DNA from: Acidimicrobiales bacterium
GTDB taxonomy: Bacteria > Actinomycetota > Acidimicrobiia > Acidimicrobiales > MedAcidi-G1
Direction of reading: 5' to 3'
Assembly: GCA_029577135.1 (NCBI GenBank)
Contig: JARQPW010000014.1
Location: 1 to 62,763, forward strand
Length of the DNA: 62,763 nt
Both the position numbers and the translations under genes were made by a program. The notes under the pieces were generated by a model. It was given only the letters and a program-made list of their open reading frames with translations. It ran no database searches and had not been told where the DNA came from. Below, piece by piece: positions 9,325-17,132 of this stretch. Each line of letters opens with the position of its first letter. Position 1 is the stretch's first letter.

Positions 9325-10275
9325 TCATGCTCCGGCCACCGACTCTGCCTTGTCGACGAGTTCCCGACCGGAGCCGAGGAGCAGGAACAGCACCGCCATG
9401 CGCACCGAGACCCCGTTGACGACCTGGTCCAGGATCACCGACCGGGGGTCGGTGGCGACCTCGGCGCTGATCTCGACGCCCCGGTTGGTGGGGCCGGGGT
9501 GGCAGATGAGCGCGTCGGCGGGGAGCCGGGCCGCCCGGGCGGCATCCAGCCCGTAGTCGGACACGTACTCACGGACCGAGGGGATCAGGCCCTCGGTGAT
9601 CCGCTCCCGTTGCATGCGGAGCAGGTAGCAGACGTCGAGCGACGGCAGGACCTCGTCGAGGTCGTGGCTGACCCGGACCGGCCAGCCGACGAGCGACGGC
9701 GGGAGCAGGGTCGTCGGCGCCACGAGCGTGATTTCGGCACCGAGTGCGGAGAAGGCCAGCACGTTGGACCGGGCCACCCGCGAGTGCCGGATGTCGCCGA
9801 CGATCCCGACGTGCATCCCGTCGAGGGCTCCGCGGTGCTGACGGATCGTGTAGGCGTCGAGCAGTGCCTGGGTGGGGTGTTCGTGTGAGCCGTCGCCGGC
9901 GTTGATGACCGAGGCGTCGGTCCAGTCGGCGATCCGGTGCGGGGTGCCGGCCATGGGGTGTCGGACGACGAGGGCGTCGACCCCGTACGAGGCGATGACG
10001 TCGACGGTGTCGCGCAGGCTCTCGCCCTTGCTGAGCGACGACGATCCGGCCGCGAAGTTGAGCGTGTCGGCGGAGAGCCGCTTGGCCGCCGTGTCGAACG
10101 AGACCCGTGTCCGGGTGGAGTCCTCGAAGAACAGGGTGGCCACGGTCCGGCCGCGCAGCGCCGGGACCCTGGCGATCGGTCGGCGGCCGATCTCGGCGAA
10201 GGTGTCGGTCAGGTCGAGGAGTTCCTCGATCTCGGCCCGGTCCATGCCGTCGATGCCGAGCAGGTGTGCGGTCAC
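9325..10275 (-). CDS. pyrB: Aspartate carbamoyltransferase catalytic subunit
   Basis: Condenses carbamoyl phosphate with aspartate. Carbamoyl-phosphate-binding FFEDSTRTRVSFDTA, HPTQALLDAYTI, the aspartate-site LLRMQRERI and HPGPTNRG are all present in 316 aa. I start it at GTG 10275, which has AGAGG 5 bases upstream; an earlier in-frame GTG (10335) would overlap the end of pyrR. No pyrI regulatory chain is nearby, as expected where PyrR controls the operon. Confidence 0.95.
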   Translation of the reverse strand: MTAHLLGIDGMDRAEIEELLDLTDTFAEIGRRPIARVPALRGRTVATLFFEDSTRTRVSFDTAAKRLSADTLNFAAGSSSLSKGESLRDTVDVIASYGVDALVVRHPMAGTPHRIADWTDASVINAGDGSHEHPTQALLDAYTIRQHRGALDGMHVGIVGDIRHSRVARSNVLAFSALGAEITLVAPTTLLPPSLVGWPVRVSHDLDEVLPSLDVCYLLRMQRERITEGLIPSVREYVSDYGLDAARAARLPADALICHPGPTNRGVEISAEVATDPRSVILDQVVNGVSVRMAVLFLLLGSGRELVDKAESVAGA

Positions 10276-10306
10276 GACGACCTCTGGGCCACCGGTGGCA
10301 GGGGGG

Positions 10307-10873
10307 TCACTTCTGCATGACCCCCAGGTCGACACCCTCGAGGTGTACGTCGACGACCTCGTCGCGGCGCGTCGGCAGGTTCTTGCCCACGAAGTCGGGA
10401 CGGATCGGCAACTCGCGGTGGCCGCGGTCGACCATGACGGCCAACTGGATCGCCCGGGGCCGTCCGAAGTCGCAGACCGCGTCGAGCGCCGCCCGGATGG
10501 TGCGGCCCGTGAACAGGACGTCGTCGACGAGGACCACGATGCTGTTGTCGAGGTCGACCGGTATGTCGGTGGCGGCCTCGGGGATGACGGGGCGCAGGCC
10601 GATGTCGTCGCGGTACAGGGCCACGTCGAGGCTTCCGACGGGCGGGCGGATCCCCTCGATCTCGTCGAGGGCGTCGGCCAGGCGCTCGGCGAGCGGCACG
10701 CCGCCGGTCTGGAGTCCGATCACGACCACCAGGTCCAGCCCGTGGTTGCGCTCGATCACCTCGTGGGCCATGCGACTGACGGCCCGGGCCATGTCGTCTG
10801 CGTCCATGATCCGTGCGTGGGCAGCGAAAACGCCCCCGAATGGGGGCGTCTGGCGTCGTTCTCGTTCGGCCAC
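10307..10873 (-). CDS. pyrR: PyrR, pyr operon RNA-binding regulator / uracil phosphoribosyltransferase
   Basis: UMP-responsive RNA-binding protein that represses pyr mRNA, with weak uracil phosphoribosyltransferase activity. The PRPP-binding loop [24 protein letters not shown], and [18 protein letters not shown] are family signatures. GTG 10873 gives 188 aa and has AGGAG 9 bases upstream; ATG 10807 (166 aa) starts near the conserved block but has only a weak SD. The longer frame reads in frame through a terminator hairpin (10827-10848), encoding TPPFGGVF. A matching RNA target lies 24 bases before the GTG, implying autoregulation. Confidence 0.95.
   Translation of the reverse strand: MAERERRQTPPFGGVFAAHARIMDADDMARAVSRMAHEVIERNHGLDLVVVIGLQTGGVPLAERLADALDEIEGIRPPVGSLDVALYRDDIGLRPVIPEAATDIPVDLDNSIVVLVDDVLFTGRTIRAALDAVCDFGRPRAIQLAVMVDRGHRELPIRPDFVGKNLPTRRDEVVDVHLEGVDLGVMQK
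10827..10848 (-). terminator. Intrinsic terminator / attenuator inside the first codons of pyrR
   Basis: A perfect 7-bp stem CGCCCCC/GGGGGCG around the loop ATTC, followed directly by TTTT. It lies about 80-100 bases after the probable transcription start and about 50 bases after the PyrR-binding loop, the position expected of a pyr attenuator. If GTG 10873 is the start, it is the only such terminator I see inside a coding region here. Confidence 0.7.
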
Positions 10874-10882
10874 GGGCCTCTA

Positions 10883-10887
10883 CTCCT
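10883..10887 (-). promoter_or_regulatory. Ribosome-binding site of pyrR
   Basis: AGGAG, 9 bases before GTG 10873 and 9 bases after the 3' end of the PyrR-binding hairpin. A protein bound to that hairpin would crowd this site, and its presence is the main reason to prefer GTG 10873 over ATG 10807. Confidence 0.6.
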
Positions 10888-10896
10888 GGTTCCGTT

Positions 10897-10914
10897 CGGG
10901 CCTCTCGGGACCCG
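10897..10914 (-). promoter_or_regulatory. PyrR-binding RNA loop (anti-antiterminator type)
   Basis: On the minus strand CGGG-TCCCGAGAGG-CCCG: a 4-bp closing stem around a loop that fits the PyrR recognition sequence known from Bacillus and mycobacteria (UCCNGAGAGG). It sits at the extreme 5' end of the predicted pyr transcript. PyrR with UMP should bind here and lower expression of the whole operon. Confidence 0.85.
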
Positions 10915-10930
10915 TTTCACGGTCCCGGCG

Positions 10931-10936
10931 ATGCTA
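10931..10936 (-). promoter_or_regulatory. Probable -10 element of the pyr operon
   Basis: TAGCAT, whose TAG is the stop codon of the preceding acetyltransferase gene. Transcription would start near 10924, about 10 bases before the PyrR-binding loop and about 50 bases before the pyrR GTG. No clear -35 element. Confidence 0.5.
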
Positions 10937-11497
10937 GCAGCGCACACCCGTCGCGCGTTCTGTACCTCGTGTCACGTACGCGACGGTGCCGTCCGGTCGC
11001 TCGAGCAGGCGCCGGTAGCCGGCCCGTTCGGCGACGGCGGACGATGCCGGGTTGTCCGTGCCGATCTCGGCGACGAGGACGGCGAGACCGAGCATGTCCA
11101 GGGACCAGTCGGTGAACAGGGTGACGGAGGTCGATGCGACGCCGCGGCCCCGGGCCTCGGCGATCGTCCACCATCCGATGGCAGCGGCCGAGTGGGCGGC
11201 GTCCACCGCGGACAGGCCGACCTCGCCGAGCACCCGGTCGTCGGCATCCACGACCACCAGGTCCAGGGCCAGTCCGAGCCGGCGGCGTTTCGCCCCGCCG
11301 GCGATCCAGTGCGCCGCACGTTCGACCGTCGTGTCGTCGGGGACGGGCAGTCGCCGGGCGATCTCGGCGTCCGCCCAGGCGGCGGCGAGGGCAGGGGCGT
11401 CCCCGGCGGACCAGGGGCGGAGCACGATGCCGGAGTCGTCGCCGAGGGGCGGATCCGGTACGGGGAGTCCACCCGGAGGGAGTCGCCAGGCACTCAC
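10934..11497 (-). CDS. GNAT family N-acetyltransferase
   Basis: A 187-aa acetyl-CoA-dependent acetyltransferase of the RimJ/RimL-like type. IVLRPWSAGDAPALAAAW is the usual first strand-helix; IGWWTIAEARGRGVAS contains the acetyl-CoA pyrophosphate loop (R-G-R-G-V), and NPASSAVAERAGYRR is the C-terminal signature. The substrate cannot be told from sequence; this subfamily acetylates protein N-termini or small molecules. GTG 11497 overlaps the nusB stop by 4 bases, so it is cotranslated with nusB; its TAG stop doubles as part of the pyr promoter hexamer. Confidence 0.85.
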   Translation of the reverse strand: MSAWRLPPGGLPVPDPPLGDDSGIVLRPWSAGDAPALAAAWADAEIARRLPVPDDTTVERAAHWIAGGAKRRRLGLALDLVVVDADDRVLGEVGLSAVDAAHSAAAIGWWTIAEARGRGVASTSVTLFTDWSLDMLGLAVLVAEIGTDNPASSAVAERAGYRRLLERPDGTVAYVTRGTERATGVRC

Positions 11498-11937
11498 TCC
11501 TCGTCGGGGGAGGGCCGGTGCTCCTCGGCGATGCGCGAGGCCACCCCGTTGACGAAGCGGCCGGAGCGTTCGGTCGAGTAGTCGCCGGCCAGTTCGACGA
11601 CCTCGGTCAGCACGGCCTCGGTGGGCACGTCCGGCCGGTGGAGCAGTTCGAAGGCGGCCATGCGCAGGAGCGCCCGGTCGACCGCCGGCATCCGGTCCGT
11701 GCGCCAGCCCTCCGAATAGGAGTCGATCAGGGCGTCGAGATCGTCGCCGTTTTCGGCCACGCCCCGGACGACGTCGGCGGCGTAGTCGGGAGGGGGCACC
11801 GGTTGTGCGGCCAGGACCTCGATGGGCTCCTCGCCCCGGCGATCGGCCGCATAGAGGATTCCTAGCACCGTCTCGCGGGCCTCCCGGCGGGACCCGATTC
11901 CGCTGCCCGGTTCCCCGTCCCGGCGTCCTCCGGCCAT
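11494..11937 (-). CDS. nusB: Transcription antitermination factor NusB
   Basis: All-helical RNA-binding partner of NusE (ribosomal protein S10) in rRNA antitermination. The 147 aa include RREARETVLGILYAADRRG, the RMPAVDRALLRMAAFELLHR core and PTEAVLTEVVELAGDYSTE, with GRFVNGV near the end, all standard NusB blocks. A short Gly/Arg-rich extension precedes the domain. GAGAGGG lies about 8 bases before ATG 11937. It follows efp, the common actinobacterial order. Confidence 0.95.
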   Translation of the reverse strand: MAGGRRDGEPGSGIGSRREARETVLGILYAADRRGEEPIEVLAAQPVPPPDYAADVVRGVAENGDDLDALIDSYSEGWRTDRMPAVDRALLRMAAFELLHRPDVPTEAVLTEVVELAGDYSTERSGRFVNGVASRIAEEHRPSPDEE

Positions 11938-11966
11938 GATCCGAACCCTCTCTCCCGGTCCCCGGT

Positions 11967-12530
11967 TCAGCCCCGGCTCAGGTATTCGCCCGAGCGGGTG
12001 TCGACCTTGATCGTCTCGCCCTTCTCGATGAAGAGCGGCACCTGGACGACGAGGCCCGTCTCGAGCGTGGCCGGCTTGCGTGCGCCGGACACCCGGTCGC
12101 CCGCCAGGCCCGGTTCGGTCTCGGTGATGACCAGTTCGACCGCTGCGGGCAGCTCGACGCCGATGACCTCGGTGCCGTACATCTGCATCATCGGAGCGCT
12201 GCCGTCGACGAGGTAGTCGACCGCCGGACCGAGTGCCTCCGGCGGGATCGACAGCTGCTCGTAGGTCTCGTTGTCCATGAACACGAAGTCCGGGCCGTCG
12301 CGGTACAGGTACTGCATCGACCGCTTGTCGATCATCGCCCGCTCGACCTTCTCGCCGGCCCGGAAGGTCCGGTCGACGGTGCTGCCGGTGCGTACGTTGC
12401 GCAGGGTCGTCCGCACGAAGGCGTGGCCCTTGCCGGGCTTCACGTGCTGGAACTCGACGACCGTGAAGAGCCTCTCGCCGAGTTGGAGGGCCATGCCGTT
12501 CTTGAGGTCGTTCGTGGTGATGGTCGCCAT
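11967..12530 (-). CDS. efp: Translation elongation factor P
   Basis: Relieves ribosome stalling at polyproline. The 187 aa carry the three beta-barrel domains; the domain I tip loop VKPGKGHAF carries the lysine that is modified in some bacteria (about residue 33). NDLKNGM, GSTVDRTFRAGEK, MQYLYRDGPDFVFMDNETYEQ and the C-terminal GLVVQVPLFIEKGETIKVDT follow the family. GGAGG is 6 bases before ATG 12530. I see no lysine- or arginine-modifying enzyme gene (epmA, earP) in the window. Confidence 0.97.
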   Translation of the reverse strand: MATITTNDLKNGMALQLGERLFTVVEFQHVKPGKGHAFVRTTLRNVRTGSTVDRTFRAGEKVERAMIDKRSMQYLYRDGPDFVFMDNETYEQLSIPPEALGPAVDYLVDGSAPMMQMYGTEVIGVELPAAVELVITETEPGLAGDRVSGARKPATLETGLVVQVPLFIEKGETIKVDTRSGEYLSRG

Positions 12531-12548
12531 CTGGTCCTCCGTGGGCGA

Positions 12549-13610
12549 TCAGTCGGCCCTGGGTGCACGGGTGAGCGCCCGGTGGCCGTCGTCGGTCACG
12601 AGCACGGTGTCCTCCCAGCGGACGCCACCCAGCCCGACGAGGTAGGCGCCCGGCTCGACGGTGACGACGTGACCGGAGCGCAGGGTACCAGTGGCCGAAC
12701 CCGAGAGGGACGGGGCCTCGTGGATGTCGAGGCCCACCCCGTGCCCCGTGCCGTGGACGAACGCCTCGGCCAGCCCGGCTTCGGCGAGCACGGCCCGACA
12801 GGCTGCGTCGACGTCGGCGAGGGGCACGCCGTCGGCCACGAGTGCGAGGCCCGCCGCCTGCGCCCGGCGGACGACGTCGCGCACCTCGTCCTCCCGTCCG
12901 CCGGACCGACCACCGACGCGGTAGGAACGGGTCATGTCGGAGCGGTAGCCCCCGACGACGGCCCCGAGGTCGCAGACGACGAGGTCGCCGTCCTTAAGGA
13001 CGCGGTCGCTGGGTCGGGCGTGTGGCAGGGCGCTGTTGGGACCGGCGGCGACGATCGTCTCGAAGGCCCGGTCGTCGGCGCCACGGTCGCGGATGCCGTG
13101 GTCGATGGCTGCAGCCAGGTCGCGTTCGCTGACCCCGACGGCGAGCAACTCGACGGCGTCGGCGAGGGCTGCGTCGGCGAGGGCTGCCGCCGCCTCGATC
13201 CGGGCGACCTCACCCGGGTCCTTGAGCTGTCGGAGTTCCTCGACCAGGCCCTCGGTGGGCACCAGGTCGATCCCGCCGAACCAGCCCGCCAGGCGGCGCT
13301 GATCGGACCAGGTCACCGATACGGCCTCCAGACCCACCCGGTCGGAGCCGCTCAGGCAGTCGGTGACGAGCGATCGACGGTCGTTGCCGGCGATGGCGAC
13401 CTCGGTGCCCGAGTCGGCCACCTGGGACGGCGCCTGTTCCCCGTAGCGGCCGTCGGTGACCAGCAGCGCCCCGTCGGCACTCACCAGCAGTTCGCCCGAC
13501 GAGCCGGTGAACCCGGTCAGGTACCGGATGTTGGTGAGGCACGTGACGACGAGTGCGTCGATCCCGGCGCCGTCGAAGCCGGCCCGGAGTCGATCGAGCC
13601 GTCCGGCCAT
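12549..13610 (-). CDS. pepQ: Xaa-Pro peptidase (M24 family, PepQ/PepP type)
   Basis: Dimetal peptidase releasing residues next to proline. An N-terminal creatinase-like domain (about 1-120) precedes the pita-bread domain, where the five metal ligands are visible: Asp in VVCDLGAVVGGYRSDMTR (two), His in HGTGHGVGLDIHE, Glu in TVEPGAYLVG and Glu in VRWEDTVLV. Start is uncertain: ATG 13610 fits the family N-terminus (353 aa), whereas TTG 13637 overlaps the aroQ stop and would allow coupling. It precedes efp, a widely conserved pairing. Confidence 0.92.
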   Translation of the reverse strand: MAGRLDRLRAGFDGAGIDALVVTCLTNIRYLTGFTGSSGELLVSADGALLVTDGRYGEQAPSQVADSGTEVAIAGNDRRSLVTDCLSGSDRVGLEAVSVTWSDQRRLAGWFGGIDLVPTEGLVEELRQLKDPGEVARIEAAAALADAALADAVELLAVGVSERDLAAAIDHGIRDRGADDRAFETIVAAGPNSALPHARPSDRVLKDGDLVVCDLGAVVGGYRSDMTRSYRVGGRSGGREDEVRDVVRRAQAAGLALVADGVPLADVDAACRAVLAEAGLAEAFVHGTGHGVGLDIHEAPSLSGSATGTLRSGHVVTVEPGAYLVGLGGVRWEDTVLVTDDGHRALTRAPRAD

Positions 13611-13633
13611 CTCCAGCGGTGGGAAGTCGCTCG

Positions 13634-14077
13634 TCAACGGCCCAGCAACGCGACCACCGCCTGCACCGCCAACCGGTAGCCGTCGGATCCGAATCCGGCG
13701 ATCGTTCCGGAGGCCACCGGCGCCACGACCGAGGTGTGCCGCCACGGCTCCCGGGCCGCCGGGTTGGAGAGGTGGACCTCGATGACCGGGCCGTCGAAGG
13801 CGGCGAGGGCGTCGTGGATGGCCCAGGCGTAGTGGGTGAACGCCCCCAAGTTGACCACGATCGCGGCGCAGCGTTCCCGGGCCGCGTGGATCGCATCGAC
13901 CAGCTCGCCCTCGTGGTTCGACTGCAGGTGCTCCACGGAGAGTCCGTGCTCGCCCGCCGCCTCCTCCAAGACCGCCACGTGGTCGGCCAGGGTCTCGTCG
14001 CCGTACACCTCGGGTTGGCGCTCGCCCAGCAGGTTCAGGTTGGGGCCGGAAAGGACCAGCAGGGTCTGGTTCGGCAT
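13634..14077 (-). CDS. aroQ: 3-dehydroquinate dehydratase, type II
   Basis: Third shikimate-pathway step. The 147-aa dodecamer-type enzyme shows LSGPNLNLLGERQPEVYG with the catalytic Tyr, QSNHEGELVDAIH, NLGAFTHYAWAIHDAL, and EVHLSNPAAREPWRHTS with the substrate-binding region, then GFGSDGYRLAVQA. The ribosome-binding site is duplicated: a 9-base repeat puts AGGAG both 5 and 14 bases before ATG 14077. It follows aroB. Confidence 0.96.
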   Translation of the reverse strand: MPNQTLLVLSGPNLNLLGERQPEVYGDETLADHVAVLEEAAGEHGLSVEHLQSNHEGELVDAIHAARERCAAIVVNLGAFTHYAWAIHDALAAFDGPVIEVHLSNPAAREPWRHTSVVAPVASGTIAGFGSDGYRLAVQAVVALLGR

Positions 14078-14080
14078 GGT

Positions 14081-14098
14081 GGCTCCTCTGGCTCCTCT
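14081..14098 (-). repeat. Tandem 9-base repeat carrying a doubled Shine-Dalgarno
   Basis: Two copies of AGAGGAGCC (minus strand) directly before aroQ. Only the downstream AGGAG is at optimal spacing; the second looks like a simple duplication. Confidence 0.7.
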
Positions 14099-14130
14099 GT
14101 CCGCTGTGATTCGGTCTTCGTGCTCGTTGT

Positions 14131-15135
14131 TCACCGCGCGCAGGCGAGGACCTGCTCGACCAGCGACTCTTGCACCCCAGCGACCACCTCGACGCCGTCC
14201 GGGCCGTCGAGCGCGAACGTCAGGCCGTCGATGGCCTTCTTGTCGCGGCCCATGGCGTCGAGCAGCTCGGCGTCGACGGCATCCCCCGGGATGCGGGCGG
14301 GAAGTCCGTAGCCCTCGACGATCCGGCGGTGCTCCGCCACCCGCTCGTCGTCGATGCGGCCCAGCGCCCTCCCGAGTTCTGCGGCGTAGATCAGCCCGAT
14401 GGCCACCGCCTCGCCGTGGCGCAACCCGTAGCCCCCGGTCGTCTCGAGGGCGTGCCCGAGCGTGTGCCCGTAGTTGAGGACGGCCCGACGACCGGTCTCG
14501 CGTTCGTCGTCGGCGACCACCGCCGCCTTGATCTCGACACAGCGTGCGATCCGGGCGACGAGGTCGAGGTCGTCGAGGTCCTCGCCGCCGAGGAAGTGGT
14601 ACTTGGCCATCTCGCCGAGGCCGCAGCGCATCTCCGCCTCGGGAAGTGTCTCGAGCGCCGTCGTGTCGCAGAGCACGGCGGTGGGCTGCCAGAACGCCCC
14701 CACGAGGTTCTTGCCCTCGGGCAGGTTGACGCCCGTCTTGCCCCCGACGGCGGCGTCGACCTGCGCCAGTAGCGAGGTGGCCACGTGCACGACGGGCACG
14801 CCCCGGTGGTAGGAGGCCGCCGCGAAGCCGGCCACGTCGGTGACCACGCCGCCGCCCACGCCGACGACGACGTCGCCCCGGGTGAGCCCCCACCGGGCGA
14901 AGGAGCGGCAGAGGTCCTCCACGGTCGCCATCGACTTGGCCGCCTCGCCGTCGCCGATGTCGAAGACCTCCTGCTCCAGGCCCGAGTCCACGGTGAGGCC
15001 GATGCCCGGCTGGGTCACGATCGCGACCCGTCGGGCCCGGCGCGGCAGGACCTCGGGGAGGTGGGCGGATGCGTCGGGGCCGACGAGGACCGGGTAGGAC
15101 CGCTCTCCGGGCAGCACGACGTCGACGCGGATCAC
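14131..15135 (-). CDS. aroB: 3-dehydroquinate synthase
   Basis: NAD- and Zn-dependent cyclisation of DAHP. Of its 334 aa, the NAD-binding VGVGGGVVTDVAGFAAASYH, the SLLAQVDAAVGGKTGVN block, GLGEMAKYHFLGG, and the metal ligands in LNYGHTLGHALE and LRHGEAVAIG are visible. GTG 15135 overlaps the aroK stop (GTGA), so kinase and synthase are translationally coupled. Confidence 0.97.
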   Translation of the reverse strand: MIRVDVVLPGERSYPVLVGPDASAHLPEVLPRRARRVAIVTQPGIGLTVDSGLEQEVFDIGDGEAAKSMATVEDLCRSFARWGLTRGDVVVGVGGGVVTDVAGFAAASYHRGVPVVHVATSLLAQVDAAVGGKTGVNLPEGKNLVGAFWQPTAVLCDTTALETLPEAEMRCGLGEMAKYHFLGGEDLDDLDLVARIARCVEIKAAVVADDERETGRRAVLNYGHTLGHALETTGGYGLRHGEAVAIGLIYAAELGRALGRIDDERVAEHRRIVEGYGLPARIPGDAVDAELLDAMGRDKKAIDGLTFALDGPDGVEVVAGVQESLVEQVLACAR

Positions 15136-15674
15136 GACACGGCCCCCAGGAGTCGCTCGAGGAACGCTTCCACCTCGTCGGCGACGTCGTCCGGCGAGCG
15201 GCCGTCGGTGTCGATGGCGAGGTCCGCCGCCTCCTCGTAGAGGGGCGTCCGCTCCTCGGTCAGCCGACGCAGGACGTCGAGCGGGGAATCGTCCTCGAAA
15301 AGTGGCCGTCCGCGGCCGTCGCCGACGCGCTCGGCGGCCGTCTCCGGGGTGGCCCGCAGCCAGACCACGTGCGAGTGGGCCGCCAGTGCATCCCGGTTCG
15401 CCGATCGACCGAGCACCCCGCCACCGGTCGACAGGACGATCGGTTCGAGCAGGCCGAGGGCCCGCTCGAGGCTGGCCTGCTCGGCGTCGCGGAAGCCCTC
15501 TTCTCCCCGTTCGGCGAACAGCACGCCGATGCTGCGTCCGGTGTCGGCCTGGACCCAGAGGTCGAGGTCGATGTGGCGACGCCGGACCCGCGCTGCCACG
15601 AGGGCGCCGACGGACGTCTTGCCGGTGCCCATGCCCCCGACGAGTGCCAGGTGGGGTCGATGCTCCGGGACCAT
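15132..15674 (-). CDS. aroK: Shikimate kinase
   Basis: Phosphorylates shikimate at O3. Walker A GGMGTGKTSVG (about 13-23), shikimate-binding DLDLWVQ, the RDAEQASLE segment (usual FRxxE) and STGGGVLG, plus the lid region with Arg in GRGRPLFE. 180 aa, normal length. The ATG is exactly 6 bases after a TAGCCT hexamer, so the first base of the start codon is the predicted transcript end: a textbook leaderless gene and probably the head of aroK-aroB-aroQ-pepQ-efp-nusB. The aroC gene, which often precedes aroK, is absent. Confidence 0.95.
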   Translation of the reverse strand: MVPEHRPHLALVGGMGTGKTSVGALVAARVRRRHIDLDLWVQADTGRSIGVLFAERGEEGFRDAEQASLERALGLLEPIVLSTGGGVLGRSANRDALAAHSHVVWLRATPETAAERVGDGRGRPLFEDDSPLDVLRRLTEERTPLYEEAADLAIDTDGRSPDDVADEVEAFLERLLGAVS

Positions 15675-15680
15675 GTCCTC

Positions 15681-15686
15681 AGGCTA
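15681..15686 (-). promoter_or_regulatory. Leaderless -10 element for aroK
   Basis: TAGCCT then GAGGAC then ATG: the hexamer sits at -12 to -7 relative to the A of the start codon. It lies in the 77-base gap after the prepilin peptidase gene and gives the aro-pepQ-efp-nusB block its own promoter. Confidence 0.6.
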
Positions 15687-15751
15687 GCGACGGGGCCACT
15701 CCAGGTCGGGTGAATAGCGGCCCCGGGGGTCGGATGCACCGCACCGCCGGT

Positions 15752-16222
15752 TCAGGGGTACCAGGCCGTGACGAGCAGCGTCGCCGCCATCAGGCCCGGG
15801 CCGAACGGCAGCGGGCCCGCACCGAATCGGCCCCGGCGTGCCACCGCTCCGCCGAGGAGGGTCAGCAGTGCCGCCAGGGCCGTGACGGCGGCGATCCCCG
15901 TGGCGACCTCGTTGCCGGTCGCCCATCCGACCTGGAAGCCCAGGGGCATCGCGAGGCGCACGTCGCCTCCCCCGAGGGATCGGGGTGAGGCCAGGTGCAG
16001 CCCACCCAACAGCCCCCCGAATGCCGGGCCGCCGACCATCGCCCACCCGAGCCGTCCGCCGTCGGCACCGGCGAGCACGCCGATCCCGTGGATCACGACC
16101 AGCCCGGCGCCGAGCGTCCAGATCCACCGGGTCGGCAGGCGCTGCTCCCGGAGGTCGATCCGGGCCAGGACGACCGATCCGGCCAGCAGCCAGGCGAACG
16201 CCGACAGGTCGGCGACGGCCAC
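15752..16222 (-). CDS. Prepilin peptidase-like A24 aspartic membrane protease
   Basis: Membrane protease of the type IV prepilin peptidase family in its short form without the N-terminal methylase domain (156 aa). Both catalytic aspartates are visible: Asp in ARIDLREQRLPTR (about residue 23) and in the GxGD motif SLGGGDVRLAMPLG (about 88). Hydrophobic segments suggest about five helices. It probably processes pilin-like precursors encoded elsewhere. It lies between aroE and aroK, the slot it often occupies in actinobacteria. GTG start; no clear SD. Confidence 0.85.
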   Translation of the reverse strand: MAVADLSAFAWLLAGSVVLARIDLREQRLPTRWIWTLGAGLVVIHGIGVLAGADGGRLGWAMVGGPAFGGLLGGLHLASPRSLGGGDVRLAMPLGFQVGWATGNEVATGIAAVTALAALLTLLGGAVARRGRFGAGPLPFGPGLMAATLLVTAWYP

Positions 16223-16237
16223 GGAGGAGCCGGTGAG

Positions 16238-17125
16238 TCAGTCGGCCGAGCGTGCGGACAGCGCCGCACGGGCGGCCGCTTCCATGGCCGCCACCGGTGC
16301 CTCGGCCCCCGTCCAGAGGGAGAAGGCCCGGGCGGCCTGGAAGAGCAGCATCGAGAGGCCCCCGTGGGCCTCGATCCCCCGTCGGCGCAGTGCAGCCAAC
16401 CATGACGTCTCGAGGGGGTGGTAGACGAGGTCGACGGCGACCTGTCCGACCCGCAGCGCATCCGGGTCGACCGGCATGTCGTCAGCCGGCCCACCCGACA
16501 TGCCCACCGGCGTGGCGTTGACGACCAGATCGGCCCGGGCGAGGGCCTCTTCCACGGCGCCGGGTGGGACCACCCGGCCGACGGCTCCGGCCAGTTCGGC
16601 CGCCGACTGCGCCCGCCCGGGGGTCCGGTTCACCACGGCAACGTCGGCGGCTCCCGCCGTGCCACACGCCTCGACGACGGCCCGGGCCGCTCCCCCGGCG
16701 CCGACGACGACCACGGATCGACCTTCGACGGTGATCCCGGCATCGTGGGCGATTCCGTCGAGGAAGCCGGCGCCGTCGGTGTTGTGTCCGACCAGCCGGC
16801 CACCATCGGGGACGAGGCAGTTCACGGCTCCGAGGCGGGCTGCAGCATCTGTCAACTGGTCGGCCGACTCCGCCGCGGCCGCCTTGTGCGGCATCGTCAC
16901 GGACAGGCCGGCGAGGCCGAGCGCCCGCATCCCGTCGAGGGCCCGGGGAAGGTCGCCTTCAGGCACCTCGAACGCCGTGAACGTCCAGTCCAGGCCGGTG
17001 GCGGCGAAGGCGGCGTTCAGGAGGGTCGGCGAGAGGGAGTGGCGGACCGGCGAGCCGACGACCGCCGCCAGGCGCGTGCTGCCGCTGGCCGGTGGCCGCC
17101 GGTCGACCGGTGCGCTCGATGTCAT
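16238..17125 (-). CDS. aroE: Shikimate dehydrogenase
   Basis: NADPH-dependent reduction of 3-dehydroshikimate. Shikimate-binding SPVRHSLSP, the catalytic Lys in VTMPHKAAAAE, GHNTDGAGF, and the nucleotide-binding GAGGAARAV are all intact; NATPVGM and GGLSMLLFQAARAF are the usual C-terminal blocks. I use ATG 17125 (295 aa), 7 bases after the mltG stop and with AGCAGGA just upstream; earlier in-frame starts overlap mltG. Confidence 0.95.
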   Translation of the reverse strand: MTSSAPVDRRPPASGSTRLAAVVGSPVRHSLSPTLLNAAFAATGLDWTFTAFEVPEGDLPRALDGMRALGLAGLSVTMPHKAAAAESADQLTDAAARLGAVNCLVPDGGRLVGHNTDGAGFLDGIAHDAGITVEGRSVVVVGAGGAARAVVEACGTAGAADVAVVNRTPGRAQSAAELAGAVGRVVPPGAVEEALARADLVVNATPVGMSGGPADDMPVDPDALRVGQVAVDLVYHPLETSWLAALRRRGIEAHGGLSMLLFQAARAFSLWTGAEAPVAAMEAAARAALSARSAD

Positions 17126-17132
17126 GTCCTGC

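Noticed and set aside
15698-15725. Inverted repeat GGGGCC...GGCCCC between the prepilin peptidase gene and aroK
   Set aside because: Six-base arms with a loop of more than 20 bases and no T-run; expected by chance in this composition.
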